6,585 bases of DNA from JALGWA01 sp964604955 (GTDB lineage Bacteria > Arandabacterota > Arandabacteria > Arandabacterales > JALGWA01). Position 1 is the first letter of the stretch, and the number at the start of each line of letters is the position of its first letter. The stretch is from contig CAZSBE010000143.1 of assembly GCA_964604955.1 (NCBI GenBank), positions 1 through 6,585 on the forward strand, in the 5' to 3' direction. Positions 1-6,028 of this stretch are shown here, piece by piece. Under the pieces are notes generated by a model. That model searched no databases. It was not told where the DNA came from and worked only from the letters and a program-made list of their open reading frames with translations. The translations under genes and the position numbers were made by a program.

Positions 1-1956
1 GTCGACGCGCTCCTCGCGGATCTCGGATGCATGAGGGTTGGTTTCCCAGTCGGCGCCGGCAGCGTCCGCATAGATCCTGGCAATGTACTTCCGCCCGGGC
101 TCGAGAAACGCGAGATCGATCACCAGTTCCCGCGCTTCCTCATCAGTTATGCTGCCGACGTACCACCTGTCCCCTCGCCTCCTCGCGATTGTCACGTAGT
201 CGCCTATCTTCCCGTTCAACACTATCGTCTCGTCCCAGTCAACCGGCGTATCCTCAATGAACTGAAACGCCGGGTGGTTCTCATAGTTCTCTATGAGGTC
301 CGCGGCCATCTGCACGGGGCTATAAAGCACGACGAAGAGGGCGAGCTGCTTCGCGATAGTGCTCCGCACCCTGTTGCCCGGCTTGTACTGGTCGTAGAGA
401 ACGTCGAATATCACCGGAGTATAATCCAGGGGCCCGGCGAGCATGCGCGTGAAAGGCAGAATGGTCTCGTGCTCGGGCGGATTACCTTCGCTCCACGCAT
501 TGTACTCCTGCCCTCTCACTCCCTCGCGCGTCATCATATTGGGGTAAGTGCGGCTTATGCCCGTGGGCTTGATGGGCTCATGCACGTCGAGCATGAAGCC
601 GCGCTCGGCGGCCTTCTTGACGACCATTCTGTAATGCCTGACCATGAACTGGCCGTGATGAAACTGGCCGCGCGGGTAGATCTGGCCGGCGTACCCGGTC
701 TTGATGGCCGTTATGCCCACATTCTCATAGAGGTCGAGCGCATCATCGAGCTGCTCCTCATACGAAGGCACGTCCCCGCCGGTCTCGTGATGACCGATGA
801 TAGCCACGCCCCTCTCGCGCGCATACCGCGTCACCTCTTCGAGGTCGAAATCGGGATAGGACTCCGTGTAGGAATACGCGTCCTTCTGGCCCCACCTGTC
901 CCAGCCGGTGTTCCAGCCCTCGATCAGCACTCCCGGTATGCCGTGATCGCTGGCGAAGTCGATGTAGCGCCTCGCGTTTTCCGTCGTCGCGCCGTGGGAG
1001 GGCCCGATATGAAACGAGTACTTGCCTATGTGCATGCCCCACCATATGCCGATGTACTTCATCGGCTTTATCCATGAGGTGTCTTCAATGACGCAGGGTT
1101 CGTTGAGGTTCAGGATGAGGCTGGACTCTATGAGCCCGCCCGGCGATGTGGCGATCTGGACTGTTCTCCAGGGCGTCACCAGCGGGGTCGTCCCTTTCAC
1201 CCTCGCGCCGTCAGGCCACGGGATCAGGTTGGACTGCAGCGTGAGGTCCTTGCGCCAGACCGCAGAAAGCGTCATCTCCGGGTAATCAGTGAGAGCCGCC
1301 TCGTGCAGGCTGACATAGAGGCCGCCCTCCACCTCCATGGTAAAGGGCGTGGCCGCCGCGACGACCCCGGAAAGCGGGGTGTTCCGGTAGAGATGTTCAT
1401 AGGAGTCGGGATCGGCCGGGATATACCACGCCGAATGGTCGGCTGGAAAAGTGAACCGCGTCTTCTCCGACATGATCTCGAATTCCCCGAGGCCGGGTTG
1501 CCGTGGAATCTCGTACCTGAAGCCCACGCCGTCGTCATACACCCGGAACACGACGGCCATCTCCCGGCAGCCGCCGCCGGCCTCAACGAGATTGACGCGG
1601 AGCTCGTTATAGTGGTTCCGTATCTCCCTGCGCTGCCCCCAGACCGGCTCCCAGGTTTCGTCGACCGAAGTGGTCTCCGCCCTTTCGATCCGGAACCCCT
1701 CCAGGAGGGGATCGGCCTTCCTGAACGTGAAGCCCATGGAGGATGGAAGAATGACCGGCCTGCCATCGTAGCCTATGCGGTAATTCGGAGCTCCCCTCAC
1801 GAGCGAGAAGGCGACCTCAACCTTGCCGTCGGGGGACATCACCACCAGGGCCCCGGTGGGGCCGGACCCCGCGCATGACGCACCTGAAACGCTCATTATG
1901 ATTGACAACCCCCCTGCGATCAGGACCTTTCTAATGTAATCAGATTTCATCTTCAT
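1..1956 (-). CDS. GH97 alpha-glycosidase, inverting SusB-like type (C-terminus cut by window edge)
   Basis: Secreted glycoside hydrolase of family 97 that probably removes alpha-linked glucose from oligosaccharides outside the cytoplasm. 652 residues are visible; by comparison with family members about 20-40 C-terminal residues are missing. Residues 1-30 form a signal peptide (basic MKMKSDYIRK, hydrophobic 11-25). C28 is a possible but weak lipobox cysteine. Order: N-terminal beta-sandwich about 36-290, TIM barrel from W295 (IGIWWGMHIG, IEGWNTGWD), C-terminal beta domain from about 565. E391 (HHETGG), E460 (HEPIKPTG), E478 (TREGVRG) and E484 (GQEYN) are spaced 69, 18 and 6 apart, as in SusB E439, E508, E526 and E532, so calcium ligands, general base and general acid all look present. 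E187 (YEHLY) may be the further calcium ligand. The barrel strand reads AIKTGYAG and lacks the Asp nucleophile of retaining GH97 members. The ATG at 1956 has a weak GGTGA (1964-1968). The gene lies 26 bp after the dehydrogenase and is probably cotranscribed with it. Family certain; glucose specificity inferred. Confidence 0.95.
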   Translation of the reverse strand, partial: MKMKSDYIRKVLIAGGLSIIMSVSGASCAGSGPTGALVVMSPDGKVEVAFSLVRGAPNYRIGYDGRPVILPSSMGFTFRKADPLLEGFRIERAETTSVDETWEPVWGQRREIRNHYNELRVNLVEAGGGCREMAVVFRVYDDGVGFRYEIPRQPGLGEFEIMSEKTRFTFPADHSAWYIPADPDSYEHLYRNTPLSGVVAAATPFTMEVEGGLYVSLHEAALTDYPEMTLSAVWRKDLTLQSNLIPWPDGARVKGTTPLVTPWRTVQIATSPGGLIESSLILNLNEPCVIEDTSWIKPMKYIGIWWGMHIGKYSFHIGPSHGATTENARRYIDFASDHGIPGVLIEGWNTGWDRWGQKDAYSYTESYPDFDLEEVTRYARERGVAIIGHHETGGDVPSYEEQLDDALDLYENVGITAIKTGYAGQIYPRGQFHHGQFMVRHYRMVVKKAAERGFMLDVHEPIKPTGISRTYPNMMTREGVRGQEYNAWSEGNPPEHETILPFTRMLAGPLDYTPVIFDVLYDQYKPGNRVRSTIAKQLALFVVLYSPVQMAADLIENYENHPAFQFIEDTPVDWDETIVLNGKIGDYVTIARRRGDRWYVGSITDEEARELVIDLAFLEPGRKYIARIYADAAGADWETNPHASEIREERVD

Positions 1957-1982
1957 GACCAGATCACCGGCATGCGGACGGC

Positions 1983-3011
1983 CTATCCGATCCGGAGGAC
2001 CTTGGCGCCCCGTACCCTGCACCCCTTGAGCTCGACGAGCGCCTCGTTGGCGCCTTCAAGCGGGAACTCCTGCACCTCCGGCCTGATGGGTATCCCGGCG
2101 GCGATTTCCAGAAACTCGCTCACGTCGCGCCGGGTGACATTCGCCACGCTCTTTATCTCCTTCTCCATCCACAGATGCGTCGCGTAGTCGCACCTCTGGA
2201 GATAGTTCTTATCTGTGTCCTCTTTCCGGATGGCATTAACGACGAGGCGGCCGCCGGGCTCGAGATTCTTCATTGCCTCCACCACGGGCTTCCACACGGG
2301 AGTCGTGTCTATGATGGAGTCGAGCTTATGCGGGCACTCCTCTTCTGTATCCCCTGTCCACACCGCCCCGAGCTCTCTTGCGAACGCGCGCTCTTTGTCG
2401 CTTCTTGCGAATACATAGACTTCCGCCTCCGGGAACCTGTGCGTGACCATCTTGAGGACCAGGTGAGCCGACGCCCCGAAACCCGTGAGCCCCAGCCTGC
2501 AGCCGTCGCCGATCCCGGACAGCCTCAGCGACCTGTAACCTATTGCGCCCGCGCAGAGGAGCGGAGCGGCTTCGGCGTCCGAGAACGCCTCGGGAATCGG
2601 GTAGGCGAATTTCTCGGGAATGGTCATGTACTCGGCGTAACCCCCGTCGGCGTCGCGGCCCGTGGCCCGGAACCCGGAGCACAGGTTCTCGCGGTCCGAT
2701 CTGCAGAACTTGCATGCTCCGCAGGCCGAATATATCCAGCCCACGCCGACCCTGTCGCCCTCCCTGTATTTCCGCGCACCGGCTCCAAGCGACTCGATTG
2801 TGCCCACCACCTGGTGGCCCGGGATTACGGGAAAGCGCGGCGGCGGCGTACGCCCCTCGATCTCATCGAGCTCGGTATGGCAGACGCCGCACGTGCGGAC
2901 CTTGATAAGGACTTCGCTGTCGCCGGGGACGGGCCGGGGAAGCTCGGTGAGCCTCAGAGGGGCCGGGTTGACGGCGACGTCGGAGAGGCGCTCGAGTACC
3001 ATCGCTTTCAT
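1983..3011 (-). CDS. Zinc-dependent alcohol dehydrogenase (medium-chain, adh_fam_2/CAD2-like)
   Basis: Cytoplasmic medium-chain dehydrogenase, 342 residues, interconverting an alcohol and an aldehyde with a nicotinamide cofactor; substrate unknown. Catalytic zinc ligands are C44 (CGVCHTE), H66 (PGHQVVG) and C153 (APLLCAG). Structural zinc ligands are C97, C100, C103 and C111. The Rossmann fold starts at GLTGFGASAH (174-183), the form seen in the adh_fam_2/CAD2 subgroup, as are GHQ in place of GHE and the late SVANVTRRDV segment. No signal peptide. After the second Rossmann strand the sequence is VFARSDKER (200-208), without the Asp usual in NAD-specific enzymes, so NADP(H) use is possible. 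I chose the ATG at 3011 because AAGGAG (3022-3027) sits 10 bases upstream; the in-frame GTG at 3032 has no ribosome binding site and would add only MTRSRRQ. It lies 116 bp after the galactanase, with a possible promoter between, and 26 bp before GH97. Confidence 0.95.
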   Translation of the reverse strand: MKAMVLERLSDVAVNPAPLRLTELPRPVPGDSEVLIKVRTCGVCHTELDEIEGRTPPPRFPVIPGHQVVGTIESLGAGARKYREGDRVGVGWIYSACGACKFCRSDRENLCSGFRATGRDADGGYAEYMTIPEKFAYPIPEAFSDAEAAPLLCAGAIGYRSLRLSGIGDGCRLGLTGFGASAHLVLKMVTHRFPEAEVYVFARSDKERAFARELGAVWTGDTEEECPHKLDSIIDTTPVWKPVVEAMKNLEPGGRLVVNAIRKEDTDKNYLQRCDYATHLWMEKEIKSVANVTRRDVSEFLEIAAGIPIRPEVQEFPLEGANEALVELKGCRVRGAKVLRIG

Positions 3012-3021
3012 CTGCCTTCGG

Positions 3022-3027
3022 CTCCTT
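3022..3027 (-). promoter_or_regulatory. Ribosome binding site of the alcohol dehydrogenase
   Basis: AAGGAG (within ACAAGGAG on the minus strand) lies 10 bases before the ATG at 3011. It decides the start in favour of that ATG, because the upstream GTG at 3032 has nothing comparable in front of it. Confidence 0.7.
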
Positions 3028-3058
3028 GTCACGCTTTGCTGCCGGGATTATTACAAGC

Positions 3059-3087
3059 ATAATCACCTCTGGTGGCGGGTTTGACAA
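3059..3087 (-). promoter_or_regulatory. Possible sigma70-type promoter for the dehydrogenase-GH97 pair
   Basis: On the minus strand TTGTCA (3082-3087, 5 of 6 to TTGACA) is followed after 17 bases by GATTAT (3059-3064, 4 of 6 to TATAAT). The site is in the 116-bp gap between the galactanase stop and the dehydrogenase start, which would give a leader of about 40 bases. The surrounding bases are AT-richer than the genes. If real, the last two genes can be expressed apart from the first two. The match could be chance. Confidence 0.4.
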
Positions 3088-3127
3088 GCTCGAAACATGC
3101 GGCAGGCGCTTCATCCGGCGAAGGTCT

Positions 3128-4258
3128 TCAGTTGTCGAACGCGTGCACCGAACCCAGCACTTCGCCGGAGAAGTCGAAGAGCGTGACGTTCTCCCATGCG
3201 GACCCGGCCGACGGCGACGAAATCCACTCCGGCTCCCAGTAGAAGACCCCACGCCCCTTTCGGTCGGGCGCGTTTGCCACTGTGTCCATGAGGGCTTCGA
3301 GGAACGCCCGCTGCCCGTCGACGGTCGCCGGGTAGCCCGGGAGAAGATGCTCGGGCAGGCCCACCATGTTGTGCGTAGCGTCATCCCACTCGAGCGTCCA
3401 GGGATAGGCGGTCTCGGCAATTACGATGTCCTTCCCGTACCTGGCCGCAAGGTCGGCAAGATTGGCCGCAAGGTCTTCAAAGTCGCCGTGCCACCACGGA
3501 TAGAAGGACTGGCCGATAATATCGAACTCCACGCCCCGGGCGGCGAGATTGTCGAAAAACCACCTGCTGGCAACATTGTCGCCACCCCGGTCGATGTGGA
3601 TCATTATCTCGATGCTGTCCGACGGAGACGTCGCATCCTGAACTCCCAGTATCCCGGCCGCGACCAGGTCACAGAAGACGTCCCACTGCCCGGGGCTGTC
3701 ATAGGAACCGCAGACGCGCCCGTCGTCCCAGAGCATCCCGCAGGTTATCTCATTGCCGATCTGGACCATCTCGGGCAGAGTCCCCTGCGCGTTGAGCGCC
3801 GCGATGACGCGTGCCGTGTATGCGCGAACGCTGTCCGCAAGCTCCTCGCCGCCGGCACCGGTCCAGGCCGCGGGCTTCGCCTGGTGGCCGGGATCGGCCC
3901 AGGTGTCCGAGTAGTGGAAGTCCAGCAGCAGCCCGAGCCCTTTTTCCTTGATCCGCCCAGCCATGCGAAGCGTGCCTTCGAGACCGCAATAGCCCTCGCC
4001 CGGCGCGTACCAGATCCTCAGGCGAATATAGTCAAACCCGTGGCCGGCGAGGATATCCAGAGCGTCGCGCGGCTCGCCGCCTTCGGTGTAAACACCGCCT
4101 CCGTCTTCCACCTGCTCGAGAAATGAGATGTCGGCGCCCTTGATGAAATGCTCCTGGCCGCACTCGCCGTCGCAGGCGCCCGCCAGCACGAGCACCAGAA
4201 GGAGCAGCACAGGGCCGCGGGCCGGGCGCAGGGATTCGCTGCCTGGATACGCGCGCAC
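3128..4258 (-). CDS. GH53 arabinogalactan endo-beta-1,4-galactanase, exported, probable lipoprotein
   Basis: Family 53 endo-galactanase, 376 residues, expected to hydrolyse internal beta-1,4-galactosyl bonds of pectic galactan or type I arabinogalactan with retention of configuration. The TIM barrel begins at GADISFLEQ (41-49) and includes YIRLRIWYAP (77-86), LLLDFHYSDTWADPG (110-124) and QSFYPWW (250-256). The acid/base is E170 (QIGNEI) and the nucleophile E282 (IAETAYPW). The N-terminus has arginines, a leucine-rich core (17-25) and then LAGAC29, a slightly irregular lipobox, so a lipid anchor is likely but signal peptidase I cleavage is not excluded. There is no carbohydrate-binding or sorting domain, and the protein ends at the barrel. 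The start is a GTG at 4258 overlapping the TAG of the phosphatase by one base, with TAAGG (4267-4271) 8 bases upstream. A longer reading to 4366 would add 36 basic residues inside the phosphatase and hide the signal peptide. Translation is probably coupled to the phosphatase. Confidence 0.95.
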   Translation of the reverse strand: MRAYPGSESLRPARGPVLLLLVLVLAGACDGECGQEHFIKGADISFLEQVEDGGGVYTEGGEPRDALDILAGHGFDYIRLRIWYAPGEGYCGLEGTLRMAGRIKEKGLGLLLDFHYSDTWADPGHQAKPAAWTGAGGEELADSVRAYTARVIAALNAQGTLPEMVQIGNEITCGMLWDDGRVCGSYDSPGQWDVFCDLVAAGILGVQDATSPSDSIEIMIHIDRGGDNVASRWFFDNLAARGVEFDIIGQSFYPWWHGDFEDLAANLADLAARYGKDIVIAETAYPWTLEWDDATHNMVGLPEHLLPGYPATVDGQRAFLEALMDTVANAPDRKGRGVFYWEPEWISSPSAGSAWENVTLFDFSGEVLGSVHAFDN

Positions 4259-5796
4259 TATCTTAGCCTTACCACCTTTCGGCTGATGCTGACTTCGCCC
4301 GACTGCAGCCGATAGAAGTAGGCGCCGGGCGAGACTTCGGCTCCCGCGTCGTCGGTCCCGTCCCATACCGCCGAATGCGAACCCGGGCCGGCCGGACCCG
4401 AAAGCAGCGTCTTCACCCGCCTGCCCGCGATGTCGAATACCTCCAGCGCGACTTCGGAGGGCGCTGGCACCGTGAAGGAGACGACGGTACTCGCGGTAAA
4501 GGGACTCGGGCAGGCCGAGTCCAGCGTGAATCCGCCCCGCATCTGCTCTTCCGTACTGACACCGGTATTGGCGTTCACCACGGTAAACGAGTCTATGACG
4601 GAGCTTCCGGTGTTGATGGCCTCGAAGTGCAGCAAGGGGCCGTCGATATCTATGGTGCAGAAGTGGAACGTCTGCACCGCGGCTACCACGTATGGGTAGC
4701 CGGGGTCCGGGGCATAGAGAGGCGCGCCGCCTCCGCCTGTGGTGACATGGTGAATGTCGTTTACGACCGCGCGGGCATAGTAGTGGTTGTGGCCCGCGAA
4801 GATCATGGTCACCCCGTACTCCATGAGAAGCGGCTGGATATACGTCTGGACGCTCGTGTTATTGGCATGGCCGCCGGCCGACCAGCCGGGTTCATGCAGG
4901 TAGACTATCTTCCAGGGCTTGGCGGTCGTGGCGAGGTCGTTCTCGAGCCAGGTAAGCTGGGCCGAACCCGTCCCGTAGCTCACGTACTGGTCCACGATGG
5001 CGAAGTGCACGGGCCCGTAGTCGAAGGACCAGTACCTGTCGGCCACGTAGGGATACGGGAAGTACTTCTGGAAGAGGAGCCCGTCTCCCTCATGATTGCC
5101 GATGCAGGACTGATACGGCAGGTTGGCCATCATCTCCCGGATATAGGCGTAGGTCGAGATGAAGAACTCGCTGTCCCACTTGCTCTCGATGTCGCCGTCG
5201 GAGACGAGGTCCCCCATGGATATGATCATGGTCTGGAAGCCCGGGTCCGCCGTATACTCGGTGATTATGTCCTGGGCCACCAGGTTGTGGGGCGCGGGAT
5301 AAGTGCGGGTGTCGCCGTACGCGAAGAACTTGACGCTGTTGGCGTCATCCGCCGGAGCCGCGCGGAAAGACCCGGTGTACTCCTCCTCGCCCGCCGCCAC
5401 CCGGTAGTAATAGAGCACTCCGGGCGTGAGGCCGGTTACGGTGTAAACGTGCTGGAAGTCCGCCCCGTAAGCGCCCGTCTGCGCGCTTCCCATGGAATAG
5501 GAAGTGTCCGTGCCCCACTCTATGGTGCAGGAGTCGGACAGCGAGAGTTGCCAGTGAACTTCCATCTCCGTGTTCACACCGGCGTATATGAGGTAGGGCT
5601 GCTTTCTCATCAAAGGCTGGAGTGTTTCAGACCCCGCGAGCGAGCGGTCGACGCTCATTTCCGGGCCCGACCCGGACTTCGGGTGAGTCCCGAAGGCGAG
5701 GGCGCCGGTGCCGGCGCCGGGGGCGGCCGCCGAGATGACGAGCAGGAGCAGAATTGCGCCGAGCAGGCGGCTTGAAGTCTTGGAGGCTGCGGTCAT
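4258..5796 (-). CDS. Secreted metallophosphoesterase, purple-acid-phosphatase-like with FlgD-type C-terminal domain
   Basis: Exported calcineurin-type phosphoesterase of 512 residues, probably freeing phosphate from organic esters or nucleotides outside the cytoplasm. It has a signal peptide (about 1-34, basic start then LLGAILLLLV) and an Fn3-like N-terminal domain about 63-148 as in purple acid phosphatases (VTGLTPGVLYYYRV). The catalytic domain, about 156-400, holds D162 (AYGDTR), D196 (GDLVSDGD), N234/H235 (GNHEGD), H301 (YLHEPGW) and H336/H338 (GHNHYYAR): the full metal set except the PAP tyrosine, since GDxxY reads GDLVS with S199. A FlgD-Ig-like C-terminal domain (about 424-512) shows CPSPFTAS, LEVFDIAGRRVKTL, WDGTDDAG and PGAYFYRL, as in exported FCB-group proteins, where it serves in sorting or surface attachment. 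The ATG at 5796 is preferred because AAAGGA (5806-5811) is 9 bases upstream; a GTG at 5826 has no such site and spoils the signal peptide. It is first of a pair with GH53. Exact substrate unknown. Confidence 0.93.
   Translation of the reverse strand: MTAASKTSSRLLGAILLLLVISAAAPGAGTGALAFGTHPKSGSGPEMSVDRSLAGSETLQPLMRKQPYLIYAGVNTEMEVHWQLSLSDSCTIEWGTDTSYSMGSAQTGAYGADFQHVYTVTGLTPGVLYYYRVAAGEEEYTGSFRAAPADDANSVKFFAYGDTRTYPAPHNLVAQDIITEYTADPGFQTMIISMGDLVSDGDIESKWDSEFFISTYAYIREMMANLPYQSCIGNHEGDGLLFQKYFPYPYVADRYWSFDYGPVHFAIVDQYVSYGTGSAQLTWLENDLATTAKPWKIVYLHEPGWSAGGHANNTSVQTYIQPLLMEYGVTMIFAGHNHYYARAVVNDIHHVTTGGGGAPLYAPDPGYPYVVAAVQTFHFCTIDIDGPLLHFEAINTGSSVIDSFTVVNANTGVSTEEQMRGGFTLDSACPSPFTASTVVSFTVPAPSEVALEVFDIAGRRVKTLLSGPAGPGSHSAVWDGTDDAGAEVSPGAYFYRLQSGEVSISRKVVRLR
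4267..4279 (-). promoter_or_regulatory. Ribosome binding region of the GH53 gene inside the phosphatase 3' end
   Basis: The minus strand reads AAAGGTGGTAAGG here, two purine-rich anti-16S-like stretches. The nearer, TAAGG (4267-4271), is 8 bases before the GTG at 4258. It lies in the last codons of the phosphatase (KVVRLR) and supports start by reinitiation or direct loading at the overlapping stop/start. Confidence 0.55.
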
Positions 5797-5805
5797 TGTC
5801 ACATT

Positions 5806-5811
5806 TCCTTT
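5806..5811 (-). promoter_or_regulatory. Ribosome binding site of the phosphatase
   Basis: AAAGGA on the minus strand, 9 bases before the ATG at 5796. It selects this start over the in-frame GTG codons at 5826 (no site upstream) and 5802 (spacing of only 3). Confidence 0.65.
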
Positions 5812-5848
5812 TCCGTGAAAGTACACTGATGATGGGCTTTGCTCTTGT

Positions 5849-5877
5849 ATTCTAGCAGAGTCCGGGCCCTTTCACAA
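5849..5877 (-). promoter_or_regulatory. Sigma70-type promoter of the phosphatase-galactanase pair
   Basis: On the minus strand TTGTGA (5872-5877, 4 of 6 to consensus) is followed after 17 bases by TAGAAT (5849-5854, 5 of 6 to TATAAT). TGC directly before the -10 hexamer gives an extended -10 element. The expected transcript start is near 5842, leaving a leader of about 46 bases before the ATG at 5796. It is the best promoter match I noticed in the window and is placed where a promoter is needed. Confidence 0.6.
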
Positions 5878-5921
5878 GCGCGGTCAGGTTTCTTGACATT
5901 ACCCCCGCGTCTCTTGGATGC

Positions 5922-5990
5922 GCGCATGCAGCCCGGGGTTCGCGTGCGGTCCGGGGTTCGCGCATGCAGCTCGGGGTTCTTGCATGGTCC
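5922..5990. repeat. Degenerate tandem repeat, 38-bp period made of 20- and 18-bp subunits
   Basis: Plus-strand units are GCGCATGCAGCCCGGGGTTC (5922-5941), GCGTGCGGTCCGGGGTTC (5942-5959), GCGCATGCAGCTCGGGGTTC (5960-5979) and a partial TTGCATGGTCC (5980-5990). The first and third differ at one base in 20. Taken as a 38-bp period, bases 5922-5952 and 5960-5990 agree at 25 of 31 positions. The CGGGGTTC ending recurs three times. It lies between the HD-domain gene and the phosphatase promoter. Its role is unknown; replication slippage in a non-coding spacer would explain it. Confidence 0.8.
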
Positions 5991-5991
5991 A

Positions 5992-6013
5992 CGGCCGCCG
6001 TCGCGGGCGGCCG
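5992..6013 (-). terminator. GC-rich hairpin after the HD-domain gene, possible terminator without a U tract
   Basis: CGGCCGCC (5992-5999) and GGCGGCCG (6006-6013) form a perfect 8-bp stem around a 6-base loop. It begins 15 bases after the HD gene's stop codon. No run of T follows on the minus strand (GTGGACCATGC), so it is not a classical intrinsic terminator. It may slow polymerase, protect the 3' end of the mRNA, or be a by-product of high GC content. Confidence 0.4.
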
Positions 6014-6028
6014 CCATCGCGGGCCGGC

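Noticed and set aside
31..1077. 348-codon plus-strand frame opposite GH97, and similar ones at 2175-3062 and 3026-4126
   Set aside because: All are opposite well-supported genes and show no family motifs. They are antisense shadows.
4259..4366. N-terminal extension of the GH53 gene to 4366
   Set aside because: The extra 36 residues are basic, lie wholly inside the phosphatase C-terminal domain and would bury the signal peptide. The GTG at 4258 has proper spacing from TAAGG.
4375..5775. 466-codon open frame on the plus strand opposite the phosphatase
   Set aside because: It mirrors a clear phosphatase gene on the other strand. Long antisense frames are expected in GC-rich codon usage, and its translation is Arg/Gly/Val-rich with no recognisable domain.
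5797..5826. GTG at 5826 as the phosphatase start
   Set aside because: It would be only about 16 bases from the predicted transcript start, has no ribosome binding site, and would put ten extra residues before a normal signal peptide.
5893..5898. Perfect TTGACA on the plus strand as a -35 element
   Set aside because: No acceptable -10 hexamer follows at 15-19 bases (the stretch there is GC-rich), and no plus-strand gene follows.
5922..5990. The repeat as a CRISPR array or phage attachment site
   Set aside because: Units follow one another without unique spacers, are too short, and no cas gene, integrase or tRNA is nearby.
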